Shown here piece by piece: positions 41,920-52,595 of a stretch of DNA of 64,000 bases. Position numbers and translations under genes: made by a program. This stretch comes from Bacteroidales bacterium (GTDB lineage Bacteria > Bacteroidota > Bacteroidia > Bacteroidales > UBA932): positions 1 to 64,000 of the forward strand of contig JAFSBV010000015.1 in NCBI GenBank assembly GCA_017437125.1, in the 5' to 3' direction. Position 1 is the first letter of the stretch, and the number at the start of each line of letters is the position of its first letter. A model generated the notes under the pieces. That model ran no database searches. It was not told the origin of the DNA and saw only the letters and a list, made by a program, of their open reading frames with translations.

Positions 41920-43392
41920 TTACCAGGCTCTTGCTCTTGATGATGGAATAGGATCACCTGTTGCAGATGCTTCCTGATCATTCTCGTCAAGCTTAAATAC
42001 CATGAACTTGGCGTTGTCCTTAGTATAAGGAGCCCATTCTCCGCCGTCCGGTCCGTTAGGGTCGCCATACTTAGCGAAGTTTGTCCATGCTGTAAGCATT
42101 ACTTCAGCGAGATCCCAGTCACCCTGAGTCCAAGGACGCCAGCAATGCTTGAGAGACTTGAATACATACCAGAGGTCAGAAGAGTGGAATGCTCCTTCGA
42201 GAACGTTCGGACGATGGTCTGTAGGGAGAGGACGAGCGAATTCGTAAGCATATGCCTTGCCGCCTACGCTTTCTCTGTTTAGACAGAACTCTGCGATGCC
42301 AGGAGCCATATTGCCCATGTCATCCATTGTATAACCGATCATATAAGGGATATCCGGCAATGCATTGTTGTATGCAGCGTTGTCGAAGCTCTGGAGAGAA
42401 ACATATCCGTCAACCATAGGTCTGCCTGTAACGACTCCTGTACGGTCTCCAGTTACATTCATATAGTAATTACCTGCTGTATAAAGCATTTCTGTTGACG
42501 CCTTGCGCATCTTCTCGAGGCTGTCAAATCCAGCCCAGTCCATTACCTTCTTAGTTGCCTGCTCAGCCTCCTCAAGAGTAGCTGGAGAATAGAATCTTCC
42601 CATTCTTCCGGCTGGAGCTGCTGCAACGGCATTCGGATTGGTGATACCGCCGCCGCTCATGATCACAGCCTTGTGGAAGAGGCCCTTTGAAAGAGGTGAC
42701 TCACATACGGTCTTTACGCTGCCTGCACCTGCACTCTGACCGAAGATCATTACGTTGTCAGGGTCACCGCCGAACTGCTCGATGTTCTTCTGGATCCACT
42801 TGAGTGATTCGATCTGGTCGAGGATACCGTAGTTTCCAGATACACCATGTGGGCTTTCTGCTGAAAGCTCAGGATGTGTAAGGAATCCGAATACACCGAG
42901 ACGATAGTTGATGGAAACGAGGACAACACCCTTTGCAGCCCATTCCTGAGCATCGAACTCAGGCTCCGAACCCCATCCTTCACGATATCCGCCACCATGT
43001 ATCCAAAGAGCAACCGGAAGCTTTGCATCAGTCTTGCCTGGAGCTGGTGTCCATACGTTCAGATAAAGGCAGTCCTCACTATAAGGAGATTCCTTGCCAT
43101 AACCCCATTCTGTAGTGTATCCGCCAGGATAATGAACGGCCTGATAACCAGGATGTCCAAATGTGTCGGCTACCTTCACACCTTCCCATGGAACGACAGG
43201 CTGAGGCTCTTTCCAACGAAGATCACCGATAGGAGGTGCAGCATACGGAATACCTCTGTAAACGGTAATACCTTCGATGTCGGCCGCAACACCCTGTACC
43301 TGTCCGCCCTCGATTGTGAGGATCGGGCTCTCCTGCTGCTGTGCACATGCTGCAAACAGCAAAGGAAGAAGGAAATAGAATAACTTTTTCAT
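41920..43392 (-). CDS. type B carboxylesterase lipoprotein
   Basis: A 490-residue alpha/beta hydrolase. Lipobox LLFAAC (Cys about 16). Motifs: oxyanion region ALWIHGGGYREGWGSEPEFD, nucleophile elbow FGQSAGAGSV (Ser; the usual GESAG has Gln here), and the catalytic His in EGAFHSSDLWYVF. Type B esterases hydrolyse carboxylic esters. As last gene of the operon with a GH51 arabinofuranosidase and a feruloyl-esterase-like protein, it likely removes acetyl or aryl esters from plant cell wall polysaccharide. It is 30 bases downstream of the esterase gene. Confidence 0.85.
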   Translation of the reverse strand: MKKLFYFLLPLLFAACAQQQESPILTIEGGQVQGVAADIEGITVYRGIPYAAPPIGDLRWKEPQPVVPWEGVKVADTFGHPGYQAVHYPGGYTTEWGYGKESPYSEDCLYLNVWTPAPGKTDAKLPVALWIHGGGYREGWGSEPEFDAQEWAAKGVVLVSINYRLGVFGFLTHPELSAESPHGVSGNYGILDQIESLKWIQKNIEQFGGDPDNVMIFGQSAGAGSVKTVCESPLSKGLFHKAVIMSGGGITNPNAVAAAPAGRMGRFYSPATLEEAEQATKKVMDWAGFDSLEKMRKASTEMLYTAGNYYMNVTGDRTGVVTGRPMVDGYVSLQSFDNAAYNNALPDIPYMIGYTMDDMGNMAPGIAEFCLNRESVGGKAYAYEFARPLPTDHRPNVLEGAFHSSDLWYVFKSLKHCWRPWTQGDWDLAEVMLTAWTNFAKYGDPNGPDGGEWAPYTKDNAKFMVFKLDENDQEASATGDPIPSSRARAW

Positions 43393-43422
43393 GATGTGTG
43401 TATTAATTATTGGTTGTGTTTT

Positions 43423-44589
<1,167 letters not shown>

Positions 44590-44616
44590 TTATTGGTTTG
44601 TGCTATCATGTTCTTG

Positions 44617-47600
44617 TTATCTGACTGGCTTCAGTCGGATTATTCCGACAGAATTTTCAGGAATCAGCATCTCGAAAGATTTTCTGACTTCTCCATATGC
44701 CTTTGTGTGCGGTACTACTGCTTCATTGTAGTTCACCCTCGGCGCGAATCTCCAAGCTCTTTCCCTCAATCCCGGTCTTTCGCCAGCCATCGGACCTGAT
44801 GAAGGAACTGATGAGTAGTCAGGGTGACTTGAATAATAATTCTGGTCACGCTGGTTCTTCACCTTCGTGTCATATGATGATATGAACTCTATGGTTGCTT
44901 CGTAAACCTTTTTGTTTCCCGTATTGATTGTGAATAACTTATTTACACACTCGGAGTTGACGAACTTGATGAATATCTCACCTGTTCCAGTGTCAATCGT
45001 AGGAGAAGTGAATATGGTCGTGTCAACCTTTTCACCATTCATTGCCAGTGACATTTCGAATGCCCTGTCTCCTGCAACAGAGAAAAGCTTCTGATAATAA
45101 TAGTTTGATGTCCTCCACATGCCTCTGTTGTCAAACCAGATCAGATTCGAGTTCCATTTGTTATATCCCTTCTTGCAGAATAGCGGAGCATATGCCGCCA
45201 TCACGACCATATCCGAATTTCTTTCGAGACTTGTCCAGTATGCGGCTTCAGCCATTGTAGAAGCATATGCATTGTTTGTCCTGTTGTTGGCGAACTCTCC
45301 TACAAACACTCTTGTAGGCTTGTTCCTGTCATATGTGTTGCCCTGGGCTCCGCGTACCATTCCTGCTTCGTATCTGTCTCCATGTGTATAGAACCAGTCA
45401 TCTCCCTTGTAATAGTGCTCGTCAACGATAGTGTCAGGATAGAGCTCGTCAATCACCTTCATGTTCTCGTCAAACTCCTTTCCGGAATCAGCTGATCCGG
45501 CTGTTGACACAATGATGATTTCCGGATATTTCTCCTTGATGGCCTTGTACATGATGTCGAATCTCTCCCAGAATGCCTCTCCCCTGTTCTCGTTTCCGAT
45601 TCCGAGATACTTGAGGTTGAACGGCTCAGGATGGCCCATTTCAGCTCTTTTCGCTCCCCATTCGGTATCAACCGATCCATTGCAGAATTCGATGAAGTCA
45701 AGAGCGTCATCGACAAAGATCGAATGGAAGCGTTCTATATCTTCCTGAGTTTCAAGCGGAGCGACATACTTGTGGCCTGCAAACTGACATGTCACGCCAT
45801 TGTTCAGGACCGGAAGAGGTGTGGCTCCAAGTGATTCTGCCATAAGAAGATACTCATAGAATCCGATGTGCTGTGATGTCCAGTAGCCCCAGTGGTTGCG
45901 GAATCCGATTCTCTCTTCTACAGGGCCGATGGAATTCTTCCAGAACACCTGTCCGTAATAGTCTGTGCCTTCTGATGCACATCCTCCAGGGAACCTCATG
46001 AATGTAGGATTCAGATCGTCAAGTGCCTGAAGGAGATCCTTTCTGAATGCACCGTATTTTCCGTCTTTCCAGAGCTGAGATGCTTCCGGTATCAAGGTGA
46101 CGAAGTCAAGATAGAATGTACCTTTTGCATCTGCCACTATGCAGAGACGACTGTCTGATGAACGTTCTGCCTTGAGTACGCCTTCATACTTCTTCCAGTC
46201 ATTCTCAAGTCCGGAAATCGTTATCCTGTTGGAATTTACATTACCTGCATTGTCCTCAAGATATATCGTAATGTTTCCTGGATATGAATCTCCCTGAAGG
46301 TAGAGTGAAAGATCATAGCGGACTTCCTTCTCCACAGGAATCGACGGAGTCTGGGTGTTGTTTGAGTAAAGTGTGCCTCTGCCCCATTTGAAAGGCGATA
46401 TGCCGTATCCGTTGGCGGCAATACCGAATCCGTTGCCCGGATCGTCAACATCAAACCTCACACTATACTGCCTGTATCTGACGCTGTCGTCATACTGGTC
46501 GTCCGGATCGAAATCATACAAAGGCTTCAGATCCTTTACAAGTGGCTTGTAATCGACCGCATGTGCTTCTCCAGCAGATCCTTCCTTTCTGATCACTGTC
46601 CATCCGTAGAACAATGTATCAGCGTACGAAAACTCTGTTGAATCATGTGCGACAGGAACATTATATGCCTGGAATGAGTTGTTCTGGATCAGCTGGGCGC
46701 AGATTCCTCCGTCAACAGACTGGTTTATGTCCTCGAAGAAGATTCCGCTGAGGGTCGGGCTGATTTCAATTCCCAGCTTCTTAGGCTTGAGGTCGAGTGT
46801 CCTTCTTTCAACCTCCTTGAAACCCTTGAGTTCCAGCATCTTGTCGGCAAAGCGATATCCAAGGAGCCTCATTCCTTCTGTGCTGAAATGGAACTGGTCT
46901 CCAGTGCTCTCACAGCCAAGTGCAGAGATGATATGTGCATTCGGAAGAACCTCCGGAAGACGAGGCATGATTGTGGTGTTGAATGCATGGCAGACACCTC
47001 CCTGCTCTGCATACTTGAGTTCTCCTGCCAGAAGCGGTGTCTCCTCAGGATCGAGACCAAGATCATTGCAGATATTGTCATATATCCTCTTTACTCTTTC
47101 CGGCCACAGGGGATCTTCTGAATTTGATTCTCCCTGATGCATGAGGATGCCCTTGATGACACCGTCCTTCTGAGCAATGCGGGCCATGTCGATAAGTCTT
47201 TGGTACGGATTTCCACCATAATGGCTTACGATAGCCTTCATCCAGTCTCTTTCATTGTCGATATAATCCTTGTAGTCCTCCTTGTCCCAGAGTTCGATCC
47301 TGGCTCCGGCAACTGAAACGTTGATTACGCCGATCCTGTAATTCTCAGGAAGCGACTCGATCATCTTCCTGCCGAAGAAATCAACAGGGCCAAGATTGTT
47401 TCCTTCCCTGCAGATTGGAGGAACTGCAGTGTACCAGTTGCCTTTCTCACGTCCGAGATTCGGCATATCGACAGCTGCCATGAATTGAAAACGGGGATCA
47501 TTGAAATCCTTGTCCTGCTCTGCTGGTCTGGCACCGGCTTCCATGTTGGACTGACCGATGCAGAGATAAATGTGAAAGTCAGGATCAGGCTGCTGAGAAA

Positions 47601-47655
47601 ATGCAGCTGCTGACGAGAACGAGAATGCAATAAGAAAAAGTAGGAATCTTTTCAT
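44617..47655 (-). CDS. SGNH acetylesterase-GH51 alpha-L-arabinofuranosidase fusion
   Basis: A 1012-residue protein with signal peptide (FLLFLIAFSFSSAAAFS). Residues about 20-265 are a sialate-O-acetylesterase-type SGNH domain: LCIGQSNMEAG (nucleophile Ser), NVSVAGARIELW, ILMHQGESNSEDP and DQFHFSTEGMRLLGY (Asp/His). Residues about 285-1010 are GH51: GIFFEDINQSVDGGICAQLI, RFPGGCASEGTDYYG, LGIGNENRGEAFWE (acid/base Glu) and TRVFVGEFANNRTN (nucleophile Glu). It would deacetylate and remove arabinose from arabinoxylan or related hemicellulose. It is first gene of the three-gene operon. Start 47655 opens the signal peptide. Confidence 0.9.
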   Translation of the reverse strand: MKRFLLFLIAFSFSSAAAFSQQPDPDFHIYLCIGQSNMEAGARPAEQDKDFNDPRFQFMAAVDMPNLGREKGNWYTAVPPICREGNNLGPVDFFGRKMIESLPENYRIGVINVSVAGARIELWDKEDYKDYIDNERDWMKAIVSHYGGNPYQRLIDMARIAQKDGVIKGILMHQGESNSEDPLWPERVKRIYDNICNDLGLDPEETPLLAGELKYAEQGGVCHAFNTTIMPRLPEVLPNAHIISALGCESTGDQFHFSTEGMRLLGYRFADKMLELKGFKEVERRTLDLKPKKLGIEISPTLSGIFFEDINQSVDGGICAQLIQNNSFQAYNVPVAHDSTEFSYADTLFYGWTVIRKEGSAGEAHAVDYKPLVKDLKPLYDFDPDDQYDDSVRYRQYSVRFDVDDPGNGFGIAANGYGISPFKWGRGTLYSNNTQTPSIPVEKEVRYDLSLYLQGDSYPGNITIYLEDNAGNVNSNRITISGLENDWKKYEGVLKAERSSDSRLCIVADAKGTFYLDFVTLIPEASQLWKDGKYGAFRKDLLQALDDLNPTFMRFPGGCASEGTDYYGQVFWKNSIGPVEERIGFRNHWGYWTSQHIGFYEYLLMAESLGATPLPVLNNGVTCQFAGHKYVAPLETQEDIERFHSIFVDDALDFIEFCNGSVDTEWGAKRAEMGHPEPFNLKYLGIGNENRGEAFWERFDIMYKAIKEKYPEIIIVSTAGSADSGKEFDENMKVIDELYPDTIVDEHYYKGDDWFYTHGDRYEAGMVRGAQGNTYDRNKPTRVFVGEFANNRTNNAYASTMAEAAYWTSLERNSDMVVMAAYAPLFCKKGYNKWNSNLIWFDNRGMWRTSNYYYQKLFSVAGDRAFEMSLAMNGEKVDTTIFTSPTIDTGTGEIFIKFVNSECVNKLFTINTGNKKVYEATIEFISSYDTKVKNQRDQNYYSSHPDYSSVPSSGPMAGERPGLRERAWRFAPRVNYNEAVVPHTKAYGEVRKSFEMLIPENSVGIIRLKPVR

Positions 47656-47674
47656 GATATCTGATAATTTCAAT

Positions 47675-47682
47675 CAAATATA
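47675..47682 (-). promoter_or_regulatory. -7 box of the hemicellulose operon
   Basis: TATATTTG on the minus strand, 19 bases before the ATG at 47655. It excludes the longer in-frame start at 47673. No -33 TTTG was found at 19-21 bases. Confidence 0.5.
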
Positions 47683-47756
47683 CAGAATTCCATTTCAAAT
47701 CCTTTTATTTATAAGGTTGATATGTCCTTATTGAACCAAAATTGAAAGAATTAGAT

Positions 47757-47800
47757 TAAAAGACAACTGCGGGAACTTCGTTCGAAGCCCCCGCAGTGTC
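47757..47800 (-). terminator. terminator of pta
   Basis: A long imperfect hairpin (47762-47780 with 47781-47800, ACTGCGGG against CCCGCAGT and CTTCG against CGAAG in the stem) is followed on the minus strand by TTTTAATC. It lies 20 bases beyond the pta stop. Confidence 0.75.
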
Positions 47801-47819
47801 ATCCGTTATGTGGAATTGA

Positions 47820-48827
47820 TTATTTCGCATCCATTGCCTGACATGCTGTGATTGCAACCATCTTATAGATGTCATCAACAGAACAACCACGGCTGAGGTC
47901 GTTTACAGGCTTTGCGATACCCTGAAGGATAGGTCCGATAGCATCTGCGTTACCAAGTCTCTGAACGAGCTTGTAAGCGATGTTTCCAACCTCGAGGCAA
48001 GGGAATACGAGAACATTTGCGTGTCCTGCGATCTCCGAACCCGGAGCCTTCTTCTGACCTACAGATGGAACGAGAGCGGCATCTGCCTGAAGTTCGCCTT
48101 CGATCTTGATTTCAGGATTGATCTCCTTGGCAAGTCTTGTGGCCTCCACTACTTTGTCAACTACTTCATGCTTTGCAGAGCCCTTTGTAGAGAACGAAAG
48201 CATTGCAACCTTAGGGTCTGCAAAACCAGCCACGCTCTTTGCTGTCTGAGCTGTGCATACCGCGATCTGAGCGAGCTGGGAAGCATCCGGCATAGGAGTT
48301 ACTGCAACGTCACCTACCACAAGAACACCATTCTCACCATATTCAGGAGTCTGTGTGATCATGAGCATTGCACCGCTTACGCATGAAATGCCAGGAGAGC
48401 ATTTGATGATCTGGAGTGCAGGTCTGAGGGTCTCGCCTGTTGTAGAGAGTGCACCGCTGATCTGTCCGTCTGCATCTCCGCTCTTTATGATGAGACATCC
48501 GAAATAAAGCGGGTCAAGCACAAGCTGTGCAGCCTTTTCAGGAGTCATACCCTTGTTCTTGCGGAGTTCATAAAGGAGATTTGCATATTCCGCTGTCTTT
48601 TCGCTTGTTGCAGGGTCGATGATTGTTGCCTTGCCGATATTCTTGAGTCCGAGCTTGTCTGCCAATGCGAAGATCTCGTCCGGATTACCGATAAGGATGA
48701 TGTCTGCGATTTCGTCTGCAAGTGACATGTCTGCAGCAGTCAGAGTACGCTCTTCAAGAGACTCAGGAAGCACGATGCGCTGTTTGTTTGATTTCGCGCG
48801 TGCGATGATGCTTTCAATAAGTGACAT
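47820..48827 (-). CDS. pta: phosphate acetyltransferase
   Basis: A 335-residue short-form PTA. It interconverts acetyl-CoA and acetyl phosphate, feeding acetate production. Signatures: RIVLPESLEERTLTAADM at the start, CLIIKSGDADGQISGALSTT (about residues 112-131), GVLVVGDVAVTPMPDASQLA, FSTKGSAKHEVVDKV and the end region VLVFPCLEVGNIAYKLVQRL and GPILQGIAKPVNDLSRGCSV. No acetate kinase gene is adjacent, although ackA is often a neighbour. Monocistronic, with -7 box and terminator. Confidence 0.95.
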   Translation of the reverse strand: MSLIESIIARAKSNKQRIVLPESLEERTLTAADMSLADEIADIILIGNPDEIFALADKLGLKNIGKATIIDPATSEKTAEYANLLYELRKNKGMTPEKAAQLVLDPLYFGCLIIKSGDADGQISGALSTTGETLRPALQIIKCSPGISCVSGAMLMITQTPEYGENGVLVVGDVAVTPMPDASQLAQIAVCTAQTAKSVAGFADPKVAMLSFSTKGSAKHEVVDKVVEATRLAKEINPEIKIEGELQADAALVPSVGQKKAPGSEIAGHANVLVFPCLEVGNIAYKLVQRLGNADAIGPILQGIAKPVNDLSRGCSVDDIYKMVAITACQAMDAK

Positions 48828-48866
48828 ATGTTTTAATAGGTTTTATGTTTAAATGCAATAAGATTT

Positions 48867-48874
48867 CAAATATA
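48867..48874 (-). promoter_or_regulatory. -7 box of pta
   Basis: TATATTTG on the minus strand, 39 bases before the ATG at 48827. Confidence 0.45.
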
Positions 48875-48892
48875 CGGATTATTTCGATATGA

Positions 48893-49345
48893 TTATCCAA
48901 GAGATTCCAATTTTTCCAGCAAACCCCTGCAACCTTCCGTCACATCTTTGAATGTCTGCTCGAAATCACCTGTGTACCATGGATCAGCTACATCTCTGTA
49001 TTCTCCAGCATATTCCATCATAAGACGGACATCTGTTATGTCTCCGACGATTCTCGAAAGCCATCTGAGATTCGATCTGTCCATCACGATCACCACGTCC
49101 TGTTCCGCGAATTCCCGGGCCGAGATCTTGTGAGCGCTGTGATGCCCGAAAGGAATCCCCTTCTCACGCAGTTTCCTTTGAGCGGGAGGATATATCGGAT
49201 TTCCCCACTCCTCATCTGATACCGCACCTGAAGAAATCTCATATTTCTTTTCAAGTCCGGCCTTCTTTACAAGATCCTTCATCACATATTCTGCCATCGG
49301 ACTTCTGCATATGTTTCCGTGGCAAAGGAACATTATCTTCTTCAT
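48893..49345 (-). CDS. low-molecular-weight protein-tyrosine phosphatase
   Basis: A 150-residue protein from MKKIMFLCHGNICRSPMAEY, which carries the CxxxxxRS phosphate loop (nucleophile Cys, Arg) at the extreme N-terminus. The general-acid Asp is in DVADPWYTGDFEQTFKD. It dephosphorylates phosphotyrosine in proteins; in bacteria the targets are often tyrosine kinases for exopolysaccharide synthesis, but none is nearby. It diverges from the sugar operon. Confidence 0.93.
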   Translation of the reverse strand: MKKIMFLCHGNICRSPMAEYVMKDLVKKAGLEKKYEISSGAVSDEEWGNPIYPPAQRKLREKGIPFGHHSAHKISAREFAEQDVVIVMDRSNLRWLSRIVGDITDVRLMMEYAGEYRDVADPWYTGDFEQTFKDVTEGCRGLLEKLESLG

Positions 49346-49369
49346 AACGGATAGTCTGAGATTATTCGT

Positions 49370-49377
49370 CAAAGATA
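49370..49377 (-). promoter_or_regulatory. -7 box of the phosphatase gene
   Basis: TATCTTTG on the minus strand, 24 bases before the ATG at 49345. Confidence 0.45.
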
Positions 49378-49413
49378 ATCATTTAATTCCGATTAATTAT
49401 ATATGATTATTTG

Positions 49414-49421
49414 TATATTTG
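49414..49421 (+). promoter_or_regulatory. -7 box of the sugar operon
   Basis: TATATTTG, 29 bases before the ATG of the first gene (49451). It is the only promoter-like element seen for the eight genes. No -33 TTTG at the usual spacing, so activation by a regulator is possible. Confidence 0.5.
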
Positions 49422-49450
49422 CTGTTTACACTAACACCGGACTTTAACCA

Positions 49451-50854
49451 ATGGAAAACGGATATTACAAACTCACATGGCGCCAGCGCATAGGATTCAG
49501 TGCGGGAGATCTCGCTCAGAATCTGATTTATCAGACTGTCAGCATCTGGCTGCTGTTCTTTTATACAAATGTATATGGACTGAACCCCGCTTCATCAGCC
49601 CTGATGTTTCTGATTGTTCGTATAATAGATGTTCTGTGGGATCCGGTTGTCGGAGCATTCATCGACAAGTCCAATCCACGATGGGGAAAATACCGTTCGT
49701 GGCTGCTTTTTGCCGGCTTTCCTCTTGCAGGATTCGCCATGTTATGCTTCTGGAACGGATTCAGCGGTTCCCTTCTATATGCATATATCACATATGTCGG
49801 CATGAGCATGTGCTTCACACTGATCAACGTTCCATATGGGGCCTTGAATTCCTCCCTTACCAGGGATACGGAAGAGATTACCGTCCTTACCAGCGTCAGG
49901 ATGTTATTCGCCAATCTTGCAGGATTGATAATCAAGACTCTGCCACTTGTGATCGCGATATTCGCTCCTAAGGTTTATAATGCAGATACCGGCAGAATGG
50001 AAGCCGTTTACAATACTCCTGAAGCCGCTCAGGCATGGTTCATCACCATGAGCATTTTCGCTCTTACAGGCCTCGCACTGCTCATTTTCTGTTTCTTCGA
50101 AAGCAAGGAGCGCATCGTGATGAATCCGGATGAGACATCTGAAGTGAAGGTCAGCGATCTCTGGATGGAGCTTGTCCGCAACAGGCCTCTCCGCATTTTG
50201 TCCATATTCTTTGTCATTTCATTCACGACGATGAGCATAAGCAATGCTGCGGACTCCTACTTCATGTCATATAACATCAAGGCCACTCCATTGATGACTA
50301 CTGCCTTCATGTGGATGGGAACGATACCAGCATTCATATTCCTGCCTCTCGTACCGGCTATAAAGAAAAAGATAGGCAAGTCAGGCATGTTCCGCCTGTT
50401 CCTCGGTATTTCGGTGATAGGAATGGTGATCATGTATATCGTCGTTTCAATACCGGCACTGAAGTCCTGTTTCCCGCTGCTCTGCATCATTCAGTTCATC
50501 AAAAGCGCAGGAATACTCGTCGCTACAGGCTATATGTGGGCTCTTGTTCCTGAGGTCGTCTCGTATGGCGAATATACGACAGGAAGGCGTGTGGCCGCAA
50601 TAGTGAATGCAATAATATGCATATTCATGAAAGCTGGAATGGCGCTTGGCGGTGTGATTCCTGGACTCGTCCTTACATGGGTGGGATTCAATTCCGCAGA
50701 TCAGAATCAGACCGCCCTGGCTGAACAAGGCATTCTCTGGCTTGTAACCCTTATTCCTGCCGTACTGTTCATTGCAGCGGTATTCGTGATAGGAAAATAT
50801 GAGCTTTCTGACGAAAGAATGGACGAAATAAATCTTGAAATAACCAAACGTTGA
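49451..50854 (+). CDS. GPH-family sugar:cation symporter
   Basis: A 467-residue inner-membrane protein with twelve hydrophobic segments. The glycoside-pentoside-hexuronide family opening RIGFSAGDLAQNLIYQTVSI and the loop DVLWDPVVGAFIDKSNPRWG-KYRSW (in two pieces) are diagnostic, with NVPYGALNSSLTRDTEE in loop 4-5. Relatives import melibiose, xylosides or glucuronides with Na+ or H+. As first gene of the operon it presumably brings in the glycoside or sugar used by the downstream enzymes. A second, unrelated FucP-type transporter is encoded later in the same operon. Confidence 0.88.
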   Translation: MENGYYKLTWRQRIGFSAGDLAQNLIYQTVSIWLLFFYTNVYGLNPASSALMFLIVRIIDVLWDPVVGAFIDKSNPRWGKYRSWLLFAGFPLAGFAMLCFWNGFSGSLLYAYITYVGMSMCFTLINVPYGALNSSLTRDTEEITVLTSVRMLFANLAGLIIKTLPLVIAIFAPKVYNADTGRMEAVYNTPEAAQAWFITMSIFALTGLALLIFCFFESKERIVMNPDETSEVKVSDLWMELVRNRPLRILSIFFVISFTTMSISNAADSYFMSYNIKATPLMTTAFMWMGTIPAFIFLPLVPAIKKKIGKSGMFRLFLGISVIGMVIMYIVVSIPALKSCFPLLCIIQFIKSAGILVATGYMWALVPEVVSYGEYTTGRRVAAIVNAIICIFMKAGMALGGVIPGLVLTWVGFNSADQNQTALAEQGILWLVTLIPAVLFIAAVFVIGKYELSDERMDEINLEITKR

Positions 50855-50859
50855 CATAT

Positions 50860-51744
50860 ATGAAATACTCTTCAAATCCCGACACGATAACACGTGATTA
50901 TTTCGATTCACTGCTGCTTGAAACGCGTTATATCGATTCCATGCTCCCAGACACAGGAATGAACCTTTATGGCGTTGATTTCGACACACCTATAATGACT
51001 GCTGCCCTCTCCCACCTCCATAATATAGCGGAGGATGGTATGACTGTATATGCGAAAGGAGCGGCAATCAGCAATGCCGTACATTGGGTCGGAATGGGTG
51101 AAGATGAAGAATTGGAAAGAGTAACGGCTACCGGAGCCAGGTCGATAAAGATAATCAAGCCTCATGCTGATAACAGAGAAGTGTTCCGAAAGATTGAACA
51201 TGCCGTATCAGCCGGCTGTCTTGCTGTAGGAATGGATACGGACCATGCCTTCAATGCTCATGGCGGATATGATGATGTATTCGGCCTTCCGATGAAGCCT
51301 AAGTCAACTGAAGAACTTGCGGAATTCGTTGCCGCAGCCAAGGTTCCTTTCATTGTGAAGGGCGTGCTCAGTCCTCGTGACGCTGAAAAATGTGCGAAGG
51401 CCGGATGTGCAGGAATCGTCGTTTCTCATCACCATGGAATGGTTCAGTATTCTGTACCGCCTCTCATGGTTCTTCCGGATGTGGTTTCGGCAGTCGGTAA
51501 GGATATGCCGGTATTCATAGACTGTGGCATATCAAGCGGCATGGATGTCTATAAATGTCTTGCCCTCGGTGCAAAGGCCGTATCCGTCGGCAGGCATCTG
51601 ATGCCGTTGCTGAAGAACGGTCCTGAAGCCATTGCACAGAGAATCAATGAAATGACCTCCGAACTTGCCGGAATCATGGCAAGGACAGGCGTGAAATCTC
51701 TTGATGATATGGACCCTTCGGTAATTCATAGGAGGAACTTCTGA
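50860..51744 (+). CDS. FMN-dependent alpha-hydroxy-acid-dehydrogenase-like protein, altered active site
   Basis: A 294-residue TIM-barrel flavoprotein. FMN-site motifs are intact: PFIVKGVLSPRDAEKCAKAG (Lys) and IDCGISSGMDVYKCLALGA followed by VSVGR. The catalytic loop differs from the family's SNHGxRQLD: here it reads SHHHGMVQYS. The base His is kept, but the position of the substrate-carboxylate Arg (Arg257 of spinach glycolate oxidase) is Met by direct alignment, and the neighbouring residues also change. It is shorter than glycolate oxidases (about 360). It may oxidise an unusual hydroxy acid or sugar acid, or do other FMN chemistry. It lies six bases after the transporter and overlaps the next gene by one base. 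A TTG start at 50851 is less likely. Confidence 0.75.
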   Translation: MKYSSNPDTITRDYFDSLLLETRYIDSMLPDTGMNLYGVDFDTPIMTAALSHLHNIAEDGMTVYAKGAAISNAVHWVGMGEDEELERVTATGARSIKIIKPHADNREVFRKIEHAVSAGCLAVGMDTDHAFNAHGGYDDVFGLPMKPKSTEELAEFVAAAKVPFIVKGVLSPRDAEKCAKAGCAGIVVSHHHGMVQYSVPPLMVLPDVVSAVGKDMPVFIDCGISSGMDVYKCLALGAKAVSVGRHLMPLLKNGPEAIAQRINEMTSELAGIMARTGVKSLDDMDPSVIHRRNF

Positions 51745-52565
51745 TGTATCTTGGTATTTCTTCACGATTGGAGCACGAGTCTCCGCAGGAATGGGCATCC
51801 AAGCATAAATCCCTTGGATTGAAGAGTGTTGTCTTTCCGGTATCATGTCTCGACGGCATTGATACGGTATCGGCATATAAGAAGGCGGCTGATGATGCCG
51901 GTCTATCCATTGCCGAAGTCGGGATATGGAGGAATACGCTGGCTGCTGATCCGGATGAAAGACAGAAATGGATCGATTATTCGATAGAGCAGCTCAGAAT
52001 GGCTGATGCTATCGGTGCGACCTGCTGCGTCAATGTCGTAGGTACACCTTACGGGCCGAGATGGGACGGAGGTTATCGCGGTAATTTCAGTACGGAACTA
52101 TGGGATATGGCCGTAAGGATGATCCGTCAGATCATTGATACGGCACGTCCTGCTCATACGAAGTTCTGCATCGAGTCCATGCCATGGATGATTCCGAGCT
52201 CGCCGGATGAATATGTCCGTCTTATCGAAGATGTGGACAGGGCTGAATTCGGTACGCATCTGGATGTGGTTAATATGATTACATCGCCACGACGATACTT
52301 CTTCAATGACGAATTCCTGCACGAGTGCTTTGAAAAGCTTGAAGGAACCATCTGCAGCTGTCATCTGAAGGATATCAGACTTAAAGAGGAATATACATTC
52401 CAGCTTGAGGAATGTCCATGTGGTGACGGTATTCTGGATATAGGGCTGTATGCCCGTCTGGCAGACATGGAGAACCCGGATATGCCGATGATAATAGAGC
52501 ATCTGACAACTGACGAGGAATATGCCTCCAGCGTCAGATATGTGAAAGAAAGACTTGGATTATAA
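51744..52565 (+). CDS. sugar phosphate isomerase/epimerase-like TIM barrel
   Basis: A 273-residue AP_endonuc_2/xylose-isomerase-like protein. Four metal ligands are placed as in the family: Glu in KFCIESMPWMIP, Asp in EFGTHLDVVNMI, His in CSCHLKDIRL and Glu in PMIIEHLTTDEEY. Relatives isomerise or epimerise keto-sugars, including tagatose, tagaturonate and inosose substrates, or dehydrate inosose. In this operon an epimerisation connected with the L-sugar acid intermediate is possible; this is inference. Start and previous stop overlap as TGATG. Confidence 0.78.
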   Translation: MYLGISSRLEHESPQEWASKHKSLGLKSVVFPVSCLDGIDTVSAYKKAADDAGLSIAEVGIWRNTLAADPDERQKWIDYSIEQLRMADAIGATCCVNVVGTPYGPRWDGGYRGNFSTELWDMAVRMIRQIIDTARPAHTKFCIESMPWMIPSSPDEYVRLIEDVDRAEFGTHLDVVNMITSPRRYFFNDEFLHECFEKLEGTICSCHLKDIRLKEEYTFQLEECPCGDGILDIGLYARLADMENPDMPMIIEHLTTDEEYASSVRYVKERLGL

Positions 52566-52595
52566 AGAGTGAAATCATTATCAAATTTATTCAAT

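Noticed and set aside
50851-50859. TTG start three codons upstream for the FMN enzyme
   Set aside because: It overlaps the transporter stop, and the ATG at 50860 is available and ordinary.
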